A stretch of 64,000 nt of DNA. Origin: Callaeas wilsoni. Its lineage: Eukaryota > Chordata > Aves > Passeriformes > Callaeidae. The notes below the pieces were generated by a model. It saw only the letters and a program-made list of their open reading frames with translations, was not told the DNA's origin and did no database searches. Shown piece after piece: positions 36,736 through 48,247 of this stretch (position 1 is its first letter; each line of letters begins with the position of its first letter). Both the position numbers and the translations under genes were made by a program. The stretch is taken from positions 248,001 through 312,000 of the forward strand of contig VWPU01017834.1 in assembly GCA_013398955.1 (NCBI GenBank). The letters are read 5' to 3'.

Positions 36736-37915
36736 TAATCCTTGGTCTCTTGCTACACAAAACATCTGTGATTTTGTTTTGTCTTTTTCTAGCCAGGGAC
36801 AGGTGGAGGTGAGGGATGGAGTGAAATCAGGGTTCCCTAACATTTAGAAAGGTCAGTGGGAGAGAGAAGGAAGGATAGAATAAGGAGAGGAAATAAGAAT
36901 AATTAATGCCTTATGCAGTTCCCTTTCCAAAGACCAGGCAGCAAGGGCAGCTATGACAGCTGTAACATTTCCATTTCCTCCTGCTCTAAGTAGTGCCACT
37001 GGGGTAGTGGTCTTGGAAACACTGCAGCATGTAAATTCAGTTAGCATGGCTGCAAAAAAACCCAGTAGTGAGCTACAAGGGCAACGAGTGAGATGTCACA
37101 GGCAGCCAGCACAGACACAAAGAGGCAGCAGATTTTTGTACATGATATTTTTGAGCTGGCATTTACAGTCACATTTCCTTTACGAATAAAATGGTAGGAT
37201 GTGCTGAGAAGCAAAAGACTGCAACAAGGTAGCAGAAAGCAACCTGTCGACTGTGCAAGGACTGAAAAGCAAAACTGCAGGCTCCTGCCATCAGCTTTAC
37301 CACAGTTAAACACCGTTGTAGGTCTGACATTGAAGTGGGCCTCTCCCTCTTCCCCACTCATTCAATTTCCAGCTCAAGAGAAACAAAATAATGCTTTGGG
37401 CAACGGTGGGATATTAATGAGAGGAATGAAGAAATGCAAAAGTGGATTGACCTACTGTGAATTTGCTACCTTTCTCACATGCTTGTGTCCAGTCCAGCTC
37501 TCAGGTCCCTTCACACACAGAGGATAAAAGTAGGCCCCCGAGACAGGGCAAGTAAATACCTCTACTGAAACTCATTTTTCTCCAATAACTATAAAGAAAG
37601 TTTGTGATGAGTATCTCAGACTTTCATGTTCAAATTTTAAATGTTTGGTACTCAAGAGAGAAGAATCTGACCCCAGAAACATAAAAAAAAAAGTGGAAGT
37701 CATCCACTCCTTGCATTGTCACAGCTGAAACACAGTTCCTTTGCCTCGTTCCCAATCTCACTCACAATGAATAGTAACTTATGAGAGGAAGATGATGGCA
37801 AAGGAAGCGAGCAGGAAAGTCAGGCCAGCTGAACCTTATCACTGAAGTAACCACAGGGTGTAAGCAGCTCTGCAGAAAAAAAAAGAAAGACAGAATTCCT
37901 ACATGCACCATGTGA
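36736..37915. other. Noncoding unique DNA before the GAGAA array
   Basis: Frames of 106-108 codons lie on opposite strands at 37041-37527, overlap each other and have no domains. The last 60 bp are purine-rich (a run of A and AAAG) and lead into the pentanucleotide array. Confidence 0.5.
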
Positions 37916-38363
37916 GAGAAGAGAAGAGAAGAGAAGAGAAGAGAAGAGAAGAGAAGAGAAGAGAAGAGAAGAGAAGAGAAGAGAAGAGAAGAGAAGAGAA
38001 GAGAAGAGAAGAGAAGAGAAGAGAAGAGAAGAGAAGAGAAGAGAAGAGAAGAGAAGAGAAGAGAAGAGAAGAGAAGAGAAGAGAAGAGAAGAGAAGAGAA
38101 GAGAAGAGAAGAGAAGAGAAGAGAAGAGAAGAGAAGAGAAGAGAAGAGAAGAGAAGAGAAGAGAAGAGAAGAGAAGAGAAGAGAAGAGAAGAGAAGAGAA
38201 GAGAAGAGAAGAGAAGAGAAGAGAAGAGAAGAGAAGAGAAGAGAAGAGAAGAGAAGAGAAGAGAAGAGAAGAGAAGAGAAGAGAAGAGAAGAGAAGAGAA
38301 GAGAAGAGAAGAGAAGAGAAGAGAAGAGAAGAGAAGAGAAGAGAAGAGAAGAGAAGAGAAGAG
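37916..38363. repeat. Perfect (GAGAA)n pentanucleotide array, 448 bp
   Basis: About 89.6 uninterrupted copies of GAGAA. The plus strand is purely purine and the minus strand purely pyrimidine. Because 5 is coprime to 3, every frame on either strand reads a five-residue repeat without stops: EEKRR on plus and SSLLF on minus. This explains the 159- and 188-codon open frames, which are not genes. The lack of any interruption indicates recent expansion or polymerase-error-corrected assembly of a longer tract. Confidence 0.98.
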
Positions 38364-39745
38364 GTTATGTGTTTTAATTTAGGCATCCAGTTCTGTCTGC
38401 ACTGGGGGTCTTGTTTTCCACAGCATAGATTCCTGTGTGTTCATTTACACTTGAGCTAAGGGAAATCCTGAATAAGGACTAGAGAAAACTGGGTTCACTT
38501 ACTATATCAAAGGGACATTTGCTCGGTGTCTATGAACAAGCTGTGTGATCTTCTCTCTGTGACTTATTTTCTCACCCAGAAATAGTGATGTGTGTTCTGA
38601 TACAAACACTATAAAATTTTGGAATAATGCTTGCCTATTTCTGTAGTGATAGCATTCTGCACCCTGTATATACTGTTTCTGCATAAGAATAAATAAATAA
38701 CCAGTTATATGGCTCTAAAGCTCGTACCACACATTTACTCATTGTGAAATAATTCAATGGCCTTCAATAGCACCAAAAAAAGGGTTCCAGTCTGTGACAA
38801 GTGTATCCACAACCAGGTCTTCTCCTTGGAGCTCTTTAACAAGAATATAATCAGATTCTTACATAAACACTTTGAGGAGTTCCTTGTAAAATCTTGAGGA
38901 CAGGAAGATAAATATGTGGTTGATATACTCTTAATCTCAAGAGAGTGGTGGAAACACCTCAAAGAAAAGTGTCTCTGCTTTGTTTCCTTAAAGCAAAACA
39001 CTCAAGGAGGTGAACAAAGGCAAAGAGGGGCAATGATACCCTAACTGTCAAGTTCCCATTGCAACAGCTGAAATTCCATGAATCATCCTATCAGTCACCA
39101 TAGAGCAGACAATACAGTTTCTCTCAATGCAAAAATCCAGTGTCCACACAAATCAAGCAAAGGGCAAAACCCCAAAGCAAGCACAGAATTAGATCAAAAA
39201 GTAAAACAGAATTTGGCTTTGTGATTGCATATCAGCCCTCTAAAACTTCAAATTTAGGAGAAAACAGCAATTAATAAAAACACTCCTCAACAATAAAAAT
39301 TAATTAAAAAAAAAAATAAATCAGGAAACAGGCAGCAGAAGCCAAGCCAAGCTGGAAATTCACATCTGATGCAACATCCTTCAGTGTTACAATGCCGCTC
39401 AAGACCCTAATGTGCACATACTCACTAATGGAAAAACTTGTGGATTGCTTAGATCCAAATAGGGGAAATGAGTGATTTCCTGTCCCCTTCCTCCAAACTA
39501 TGCAGTGCACAGGAACGTGGCATCCTGCTCCTCGACTGAAATTCCCAGAAACTGTGCTGTCTATAAATAAAAAGCCTGATCATTTTCCCAAGAGGACTAG
39601 GCATGCAGACGTTCCCTGTGTCACAGCATCACGTCATGCGAGGGTTAGGCTTGATTTCTTTTCTTTAGCTGTAGAGCCCAGCAAGGGGAAACACAAACCC
39701 TTAAGGAAAAAAGCAAAAGCAAACCAAACTAACCAACCAACCAAA
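38364..39745. other. Noncoding unique DNA
   Basis: AT-rich with an 88-codon minus frame (38735-39001) lacking recognisable domains. Near the right end there are several A-rich and CCAA-rich stretches. No transposon identified. Confidence 0.5.
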
Positions 39746-40106
39746 AGCCTCCCGAAAACCACTCAAAGAAATCAAAACATGAAAAAAAAAAAAGAAAAAA
39801 GAAAAATTTTTTTTAAAAAAAGCTAAAGCCTCATTTCCATCACATTTGATCTCTCTTGAGTTTGAACATCATCCCTCTGGGGAGCCATGGTTGGGATCAA
39901 GGTCCCACTATACCCAACTGGATGNAGCCTCCCGAAAACCACCCAAAGAAATCAAAACATGAAAAAAAAAAAAAAGAAAAAAGAAAAAATTTTTTTTAAA
40001 AAAGCTAAAGCCTCATTTCCATCACATTTGATCTCTCTTGAGTTTGAACATCATCCCTCTGGGGAGCCATGGTTGGGATCAAGGTCCCACTATACCCAAC
40101 TGGATG
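39746..40106. repeat. About 180 bp direct duplication on both sides of one N
   Basis: Copy 1 spans 39746-39924 (179 bp) and copy 2 spans 39926-40106 (181 bp). Both start agcctcccgaaaaccac, contain the same poly-A, poly-T and gctaaagcctcattt segments, and end tacccaactggatg. I see one substitution (actcaaag against acccaaag) and small length changes in homopolymer runs. The unknown base is at 39925, exactly between the copies. The pattern fits two overlapping contig ends that were placed side by side instead of being merged. Confidence 0.95.
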
Positions 40107-40631
40107 GGGGAAAGCATCTGTTGAGCAGTTCTCAATAGTTCCTTTCTACTGCTAACAAGGATGTTCAAAAAGGGAGAAAAAGGAATTATGATCTCTTTAA
40201 AGACTGCCAAGGAAGATGTAGGAGGTGTGGGGGTTTTAAGGTGTCTGATGAGTATTGGGAGAAAACCTTAATTATGGATTTTCCTACATTGTAGGGATAG
40301 CAAGACGGGCTTTCTATCGCAGGATTGCTGCTACCCAAGTTGAGCTTAGACTGCTAGTAGTCAAAGAATCAGTGTGAGTTTACTCAAAAGGAAAGGATAA
40401 GCAGGGCTGAGGATTAAAGAGCCTTCTCCATGTGGAGGGTCCACTGAGAGGATATATCAAATGGGTGGGATAGCAAATTAGAAAGCTGATTATCCCCCTC
40501 GTGAGAAGGCACAATCAAAACTCCTTGGAATTGGGATATGTGTGATGCAGTAAAGGATTTAGGGATTTTAATGACTAGTGTCTTTGGTCACATAAACTTA
40601 GGTCACACAAGATAATGACAGGTTACCTTAG
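40107..40631. other. Noncoding unique DNA
   Basis: No gene or repeat recognised. The SINE begins immediately after. Confidence 0.5.
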
Positions 40632-40776
40632 CACAAAATAGTTCAGCTGGTTGGAGCATGGTGCTAATAATGCCAAGGTTGTGGGTTCAGTCTCTGTATG
40701 GGCCATTTACTTAAGAGTTGCACTTGATGATCCTTCTGGGTCCCTTCCAACTCAGAATATTCTGTGATTCTGTGAT
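40632..40776 (+). mobile_element. tRNA-Ile-derived SINE with CR1 tail (TguSINE1-like)
   Basis: The head, about 40632-40704, aligns to isoleucine tRNA. The A box region reads agttcagctggttggagc, the anticodon loop reads gtgctaataatgcc (anticodon AAT), and the B box region reads gtgggttcagtctctg, ending tatgggcca. The tail, about 40716-40776, is the CR1 3' end: cttgatgatccttctgggtc, cccttccaactcagaat and the terminal ttctgtgattctgtgat. This structure is that of TguSINE1, which is mobilised by CR1 and is known from passerine birds. Target-site duplications are not clear. It is not a functional tRNA gene: the acceptor stem 5' strand (gcacaaa) does not pair with the 3' strand. Confidence 0.9.
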
Positions 40777-41577
40777 CTTTAATTAGGTTTATGCTCCTAA
40801 ACAGCTGCATTAAAGCTAATGTAGGAAATGCTGTTTTCTTTCCCATTAAAACCAACAAACTGTAAATTTTTCACTCCAGTTCTGAGCATATGCACAAGTA
40901 TTACAAGAAGTAAATCTTAACAGCTTGTTACCAAAAAGTTGCTCTGACTTAACAGGAGCAAATGAAGGAGAGCTATCAGAGTTTTCTTTTCAGGGCCACA
41001 GATTGTTCTCCTCCACATTCTTAAATATGTTGGTTTCCTTATCCACAAAGTGTCTCATTCATATCCACATTTGGAAGCCTTGACTGAGTGCCCACCTTAC
41101 CCAACACTTAACAGACCTTATGGGGTAACTAAAGAATTACATCATGCATATTCTACAGTGTCATTACAGGCAATGCTGTCAAATATTAGCTTGTCAAATG
41201 TCCTACAAAACATAGCTTCATGGATGTCTTTCAAGGACACTCTCTGCTTCAACTTCCTCATTATCTACTTTACAAACCTTTCCAACACAACTCATTAATT
41301 CATTACAAGGTTAACTGCTCTTGTTACTTCATTAACTGAAACAACATGATTTTTCTTGTGCTTTAATAGAAGATTCAATTTAATAATTTAATGCAATTTG
41401 TTTCATTCATAATCACAGACAAAAACATTCTTACAACTACCAAATCTAAAATATTTTCAGAAAGGCTGATTAAAATTATTTTCTGTTTGTACAGCCTTTA
41501 CTGCAAAAAGCTTTACTATAAGCAACAAATATTTTAGTATAATCTATGTAGGAATAATACTTGACCTACAACAGCCA

Positions 41578-42024
41578 GTGGAGGAAAATATTAGAGGTGA
41601 ATGGGGATTAGAGAGATCTGGCTCTGCTGCATTGGGCCTTGTTGCTAAATTCATCAGATGTTTTAGAGAAAGCCTACCCTTATTTGCCTTCAAGAAAATA
41701 TTACAGCAAGCCTTTTTACTTTGCCTTTGTAATATGAGATACTCTGATGATAGTTTTCACTTTATAGACAATATAAACCTGAGGATATCTGAAATCAGTG
41801 AAATTTCACATGCAGCAAACAGAACTAATATCATATGGAGTTTTTGGTTTTCTGCCCAGAGTTCTTCAGGTATGTGGCAACCCCAGGAATCAACATCAGC
41901 AATAAAATTTCATGATGTAAACTCATGGGAATATATCCTCTATTGCTGTAAGCTGGCAAAGCTCCATTTAAATCACTACAACAAGGGAAAATTTGACGCA
42001 AGGACTAGGAGTAACATACAATAA
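41578..42024 (+). other. Unsupported 148-codon open frame
   Basis: The frame lies in AT-rich DNA and its start is a GTG rather than ATG. The product has no domain, repeat, signal peptide or membrane helix that I recognise. The composition is not low complexity, which is why it is listed. I see no clear splice sites around it. Most likely a chance frame. Confidence 0.15.
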
Positions 42025-45000
42025 CCCTCTCCAAGGATTCCTAGAAAAAAGATTTCTATTAAAAGAATTCACAAAATAAAAAAAGAAGGGTTTCATTTCA
42101 ACCTCAGAAAAAAAGTCTGAAAAAATAGAAACCCGCTCAAAGTTAATGCTGCAAAGAACATATTTGATGTCTGTGGCCAAGGTGGACTTGACTTGTGCAT
42201 TTATGGCCTGAGATGGGGAAATTTAAAACTGAAGCAAGGAGAACGGCAATCATAGTACATTTCTGGGGGTTATTAGTACATTCCCCTGACAGCTTCCACC
42301 AGCTTTGTGTCTGTTGGGACCTTGGAGCTGCTTAAATGCTCTTCCCACTCCTGTTCAAAGGATTGCTTTTAAAAATACTCTTTAAGCTGGCAATTTATAC
42401 TGTAAAGACAGATTCAAGGCCAAAAATGCATCCACAGAATAAGAACTTGAAGCAATAATGTTGTCTGACCCCTTGGTTGCCACCATTAGATGCTGTTGTT
42501 TAATGCACAGTGAGTGCTTTATTTTGGGCTGGTTTGGCATTCAGCAGAGAACATTTGCAATGGTTATTAACCCCGTGTTCTACACTTCCACTGCAGCAAA
42601 TATTTTTGGTAGATATTATATAATGGTAATGATACATTGTGGATGTAAATTTTTTCTTGGGAGCTGACCTCTTACTCGATTAAACAAGTGGTAGGAGGTT
42701 ATTTGCATGTGCTGTTCCAAGATCATCTTCCTCTTCTAATTCTGTATGAGAGATGGTTTCCTCTCCTACAGTGAAGGATATTAGGGAGCAGATAATTTAG
42801 ATTCAAGGTCATTATCCTTCAAAGCAAGTAGCCTGAGCTATAGCAAGTAATCCTATGACATGCAAAGGAATTGCCTAATATGAGTAAGATTGCAAAATCA
42901 GGTCATGACTGCACTGACAATGTTGGGAAACATGAGGTATTTCCTTCCCTTAAATGACCTTGTGGGATATTACACACCCAACCTTAACCAAGAATGTAAC
43001 TGAGGAACTAGCATCAATTTTCAAAACTGGGCTCCCACTTCATGGTACAGACTGTGGAAAATGCCACTACTTGCAGGCAGGATTAATTACACTAAATAAA
43101 GGAACTGTCTAGTTACTGTTCATGCCAAACTACATGACATACTCACCTGTGAATTTTCCCAGCCCTGGATAACCACAGTGGTTTAAGCAACTCTTTGTTG
43201 CATTGCATGAGAATGTGAAAATGAGTCATGGAGAAAATCTACTGAGAACCTTGATTGAAAAGAAACCCAACAAAAATCACAGTACATTCAATAACTGGTG
43301 ATATATTGCATGCAACACAAACTTTATTAGAGCCTCGTATAACCCGAGGGCTGTAATCTCTGTTCAGGTGAATGGCCTGAGCTATATATGTTACATGAAT
43401 ATGCATCAATCCTTTGAGGTCTGCAGTATTCATCTTAATTAAAGCAAAACAATGTTCATAAGTCAGTTCATCAGGTGCTGATCGTGCTGCTCCAAAGTGC
43501 AGAACTCCATGTCAGAGCTGTATGCTTTGTACATATACAACAAATCCTGGGCCAGCCTGTATTCCTAGCTTCTCAAGTTGTATCCTTTAAATGTAATTTG
43601 TTAATCCAGCTGTGAAACCTACTGGACCACGACTGTCTTCCTGCCCCATTGCAACGCTCCATGTCTGGCCACCTGTGGTGGGATTTTTGCAGTGCCTGTT
43701 TCCAGCCAGCACAGCCCTGTCCAGCCCCACAGAGGCCGTGTACAATCTCTCACAGCTAGTGCTGAGCCAGTAGCAGCACAAACTTTCCTCCTGAGCTACT
43801 CAACTTTATTCTTGCGAGTCAAGTGCTTCTTGGTTGTACAGTGGTGTGCAAAAAGCTAACTCTGAGATCTATCACATGGCACAACAAATAACACAGACGG
43901 AATGTGGAGGCAGTGTCTGATGGCAGGCTTCCCAGCTCACGTCCGCCTCTCTCCCGAGCTAGAGGGAGGCTCATCCTTTGCTACCAGAACCGCATTACTT
44001 ATATTTTCCTCACAAAAGTGGAGCGGGATTATTAATAAATCTACAGTCTCTCAACTGGCAGAGAACTTGTATCCTAATTGCAGTGCCTCCTTACATATGG
44101 TCTGAAATGCTGAGATGGTGAAAGGCTTACGCCTCTTTGTGTATATTTCGCAGTGCCAGGGAATTACGCTGTGCAGCCCAATTGCAGCTCAGCTCTGCAC
44201 AAGCCGCCTGCGTGCTGCCCGGAGCGAGGCAGCTCGGCTTGAAAGCGGCCTTGGATCACACGGGGATGCTACACACCTCCTGCATCACTGGCCCCAGGCG
44301 TGCATAGAGAACAGGCCCTTGCTTTGGTGAGATCAGAACCTCTCCCTTTGCTCTTTAGAATCCAGCCCAGCAATTCCTCCAGTGCACAATTCCCATGGCT
44401 CTCCTCGGCTTCTCATTGCATTAATTGGCTCCAATCCCTCTGTATTCAAAACTTCTGTCCTATTAAGACCAATACTTGCTGTTTTCTTGCAGAAGTCCTG
44501 ATTTTACAACATCTTTTCTTGTGGCAGTCCCACTGAAATTGATATGTATAAATCTGTGCTGCTCTGCATGAAGCACAACTAAATATAGAAAACACATATC
44601 CACAGAGAAAATAGTCTTTTTTTTTTTCGTAAAAAAGAGTAACACCTATCCACACTATTGGTGCCAACTCAGAAATTTCCTCACAGGTGCAAAAACCATG
44701 TGTCATAAATAATTTTAAAATTATGTTAAATTCCACGTATCAGGAGTGTTAGTATAATACATATATTTTCTCTGAGAGAACTGATACTGAAAACTTGATT
44801 TTTCATTGAGGGGGGAGAAGAGTAGGACAAAAAAAAGGAGAATGGAATTTCATTAAATTAAGAGTGACTTAAATCAATAGTATCTCTTTGACTACAGAGT
44901 TTTTTTGAATGAAAGTTTAACATTGTATTTTAGTTATATCCATTAGAGAAGAAGAGAATTTTATATCTGAATTTTTAATATCACAGCCTATTGTTTCAAG

Positions 45001-45349
45001 ACTACAGCTCCACATTTGATGTGTTTTGAAAGAATAGCATGAAATTATCTTAAAATGAAATATAAGTGTAGTTACAAAGTGCTAAGCACTCTCCTAATGC
45101 ACTTGTTGAATATACTATGCCAGCATAAAATATGTCACAATTGATAAAATTTAGTACATGCTTCAGTAATTTCACTTAACTCTTAAGAGCAGGATGGAAT
45201 AAAAGAGCTTCTGTGCACCTTTCTTGCTGCAGTTATAAATGTTTCATTGTTACTTTGGGAGACTAGATTGATCTGGAGTATTTTAATTCCCTTTGCATCA
45301 GCAATGCTAGAGCAGATAGCGAATTTAGGTAAGTTAAAAATAAATGGTA

Positions 45350-45420
45350 ATATTCTCAGATAGTGTAAATCAGCACTGAGATCAATACAATTATGTCACT
45401 TTACACTGGATTAAAATCTA
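45350..45420. mobile_element. Possible ancient amniote repeat fragment
   Basis: agtgtaaatcagcactgaga and cactttacactggatta recall an interspersed repeat common in reptiles and birds with a 'gtgtaaat...ccattgacttcaatggag...tttacacc' pattern. Similar words occur at 51760-51850. The family name is uncertain and no borders can be set. Confidence 0.3.
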
Positions 45421-46299
45421 AGGACATAGGTGCTAAATCACAGCACCTCCCTGCCCAATTAACTGCTCTGCCTGCAGACAGACAAGATCACCTTTGCTTT
45501 GCCTCTGTGAGAAACAATTTGACTCCCCCTGGCACATTTTTGTTTTACTCGCTAATTTGAGAATAGAAGCAATGAAATGATTTCACTTTAACAGTTCATG
45601 GAGAAAAAAATTAACCTAAAATTTCCTTTCATGCATGAGGGTAGTAGAAGAGCAAATGGCACAGCAGCTGAGCTGGAGGTGAAATGTTGGAGAGTTGTGG
45701 CCAGAGGCTGGTGATGAAGAGGGGCACAGCCAGGGCCCTCCTGCCAAGCACCTGCAGGAGCACCTGCTGGAAGGGGAAGCTCTGCTGCCCCTCTCTGCCG
45801 TACAACCTCTGCTGTGTCCATAGCACACAGTTTTCAAACCCACAACAGGATTTGAAATTAAATTTAAGAGCCACATTGTCCTAATTAAGGGCATCCTTTC
45901 CGCACACCTTGGGGCTGGTGGTGCCGTGTTCTCAAACCAGTATCCGAATATGAGTGCATGGAGGAGCACGAGCAAAACCCATATTTATAAAATGAACCTG
46001 ACTAAAGCAACATCTAGACTGGATTACCAATTATTTAATTTGGTTTCTCCAATGTTTTCAGGTAAAATGTATTTGCAAACAGTACATTTAACAGTGCAAT
46101 AAGTCAAAATATATATGGGTTCCTTACCACAACTATCAAGACATGCAATTTTGTCTTTGATTACACTCAGATAAAAAGTTGTGCTGACCATCCATTCTTG
46201 AGCCAAATAACAACAGGACATCACTAGAAGTTAGCGTACATCTGTAGACTTCCTAATTTTTATAAATGCAAGTGGCATCAAATGTTACCAGCATTTTGC

Positions 46300-46900
46300 A
46301 CACCAGGAAAACTGCAGAACTGTAGAAAAGTTGCAACTAGACTGGACCTCTAGAAATCATCTAGTCCAGGGCATTTCCCAGCTGAGTTTTGAAAGTCTAC
46401 GGGTGGAGATTTAATGATGTCCTGGCAGCCAGTACCAGTGCTTAACCAGTCACACACTTTCCTCTTTATATTAATGAGAAATTGCATTCTCCTTCCACAT
46501 TCAGAGGCTCTCAGAAGTCGAATCTAAAGCCAAAGATCTCTGCTCCAACCTTTGAAGCACAATATTAGCCATAAAATTTCTCCCATTTATTCCAGTATTA
46601 GTGACAAAATTTTATTTCATAAGATCATCTCTTTCAAAAAGAGATCCAGTTTTTATCTGCAGACATCAAAGTTCCCCCTGGTTTCCTTGGCAAACTGCTC
46701 CAACAGCTAATCTTCCTCTTACTTAGAACTGTGTCTCTTACTTCTCATTTGAATTTGTCTGATTCCCTCTTCTAACTACTGGTCTCTTTCATTTCCCCCA
46801 CCTCTAAATTAAAGGCTCTTTAGTTTTTATCATTTGCCCATGCCCTGTGATCGTATGACTTAGAAGCACATTCTGCTGTACAGGAGTGGCTACAACTGCC
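46300..46900 (-). mobile_element. Old CR1/L3-type LINE remnants, antisense
   Basis: ctagactggacctctagaaa followed by tcatctagtccagggcat is the reverse complement of the conserved CR1 'ttggactagatgatctccagaggtcc' segment. It is followed in the expected order by ttgaaagtctacgggtggag, agccagtaccagtgcttaac and a 'ttcctctttatattaatgag' region. Further right, at about 46680-46830, ggcaaactgctccaacagct, tttgaatttgtctgattccc and aaattaaaggctctttagt match an older CR1/L3 3' region also seen in reptiles. It may be one element or two nested copies. No coding capacity remains. Confidence 0.6.
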
Positions 46901-47610
46901 TTTTCGCAATATAAATATAAAACTCTGAGGAAAATGAGCTCTGGAAAACAAGTGGTTATTTTTTTACTTCTGTCTTGTTCACCTGCAAGGTGTGAGAGAA
47001 ATTATTTAGTTTTCTTAGGTGCTGTAGACAAGCTTCCTTTCAGTGTGCTTTTTGTTCAATTAAACAGACTATCATCATGGTATCTCTAAAAATGTAGCAT
47101 CTATCTTTGCATCTTCCCTAATTTTTCAATTGCTATTTAACATATGGCTGCCATAACTGTACAGAATCAGTTTTACTACACAACAAGGAAAATGCATGTC
47201 CCTTCTCCCCCTCATTCCTGTTTATCAGCCAAGGATAAACATTTACAAGCCTCTTGGTATTTCTTTCCTTTTTTTTTTCCTTTTTTTAGGACGTTATTCC
47301 ATTATTCTGCATTCTCATAGTTCCTTGCAAACAGATTTCCACAGTATAGTCCCTCATTGTAAATATATGGTCTACCATCTTTATTCCTAGAAAGAAGTTG
47401 TTTAATTTGGTATTTTAAAATACACATGTGTGAAAGGGAATTCTCCTTTCATCAATTAATTATTATTTACTTTTCTTTCCAATGTTGCTCCATTAGTTTA
47501 TTTCTCAATACTGGCTTTATATTTACTCCCAGATTACGAATTGAAATGTTAAACACGACTGGACAAGGTATAGACACTTATCAAACATGATTAGAGCATT
47601 CAATTACCAT
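46901..47610. other. Noncoding unique DNA
   Basis: AT- and T-rich sequence with only short frames. Nothing recognised. Confidence 0.5.
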
Positions 47611-48247
47611 TGTGGCGGTCTGGACAGTAAGGAGTTAATGTGCGGCTGTGCCTCGAACAACAGTGGCCACTCAAGTGGGCAAGTTAGAACAGGATGTGGC
47701 TGGAATAGGGGCTGTAGGGAGGTAGGGCAGCACCTTTCTGGGGCTGACTTTCCTGTTCTGATCCACAACACACAACAGCACAAGCTCAGGAACGGGGTCA
47801 GGCAGCAGGCAGGACCAGTAGAGGGATGACAGGAATACCAAAACACCCTCAAAGCCCCCCAAACCATTACCAGAAAGGTCCAGAAGAACAGACTGCTCGT
47901 GTTCGCTCGTTTGCATGAAGAAAGAACAAGAAACCTAATCTCAGGGTGGGGAAAATTTACCTGTGCAAAGGAACCTCCACAAAGTGCAGATGGTGCCCGT
48001 CTGGATCAATGCTGGACCCAGGACTGGTGATCTCCTTTCCTCTCCTACCTGATCTCACTTTAACTTGCTCTTTCTTCCCTCTCTTCTTCTTGGAGTGTTG
48101 GGCAAATACATACCAATTTCCATGCTGAACATGTAGTTTACTAATAAAATTTTGAGAGAATTTTTTTTTTCTGAACCTTTCAGGCTTTTGCCATCTGTTT
48201 TCAACCATGGGCATATATGAATCTTGGGTGCTCCCTTCTGTGTAACA
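47611..48247 (+). mobile_element. Probable solo LTR of an avian endogenous retrovirus
   Basis: The segment begins tgtggcggtctggacag and seems to end near ttctgtgtaaca, about 637 bp. It has an LTR-like layout: a GC-richer 5' part, a ttcgctcgtttgcatgaag segment, and tagtttactaataaaatttt with an AATAAA signal at about 48141-48146, then about 100 bp of T-rich and mixed sequence. The texture and the polyadenylation context match bird LTRs, but the terminal inverted repeats are poor and no target-site duplication was found. No viral coding sequence is adjacent. The exact ends and family are uncertain. Confidence 0.5.

Larger units (their letters stand above)
40777..46299. other. Long noncoding stretch
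   Basis: AT-rich unique DNA with GC-richer patches at 43600-43760, 44100-44340 and 45660-45920. The 148-codon plus frame at 41578-42024 is unrecognised. Segment 45350-45420 (gtgtaaatcagcactgagat, ctttacactggatta) resembles an old amniote interspersed repeat. No gene, RNA or intact transposon recognised. Confidence 0.5.

Noticed and set aside
37820..38386. 188-codon minus-strand and 159-codon plus-strand open frames
   Set aside because: They are frame-independent readings of the GAGAA array and have no coding meaning.
39746..40106. Biological segmental duplication
   Set aside because: The single N exactly between the copies makes a contig-overlap artefact more likely, although long reads are needed.
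40632..40704. Functional tRNA-Ile gene
   Set aside because: The acceptor stem does not pair and a CR1 tail follows, so it is a SINE head.
41578..42024. 148-codon plus frame as a gene
   Set aside because: It has a GTG boundary start and no domain, and no exon signals are evident. Listed only as an unsupported frame.
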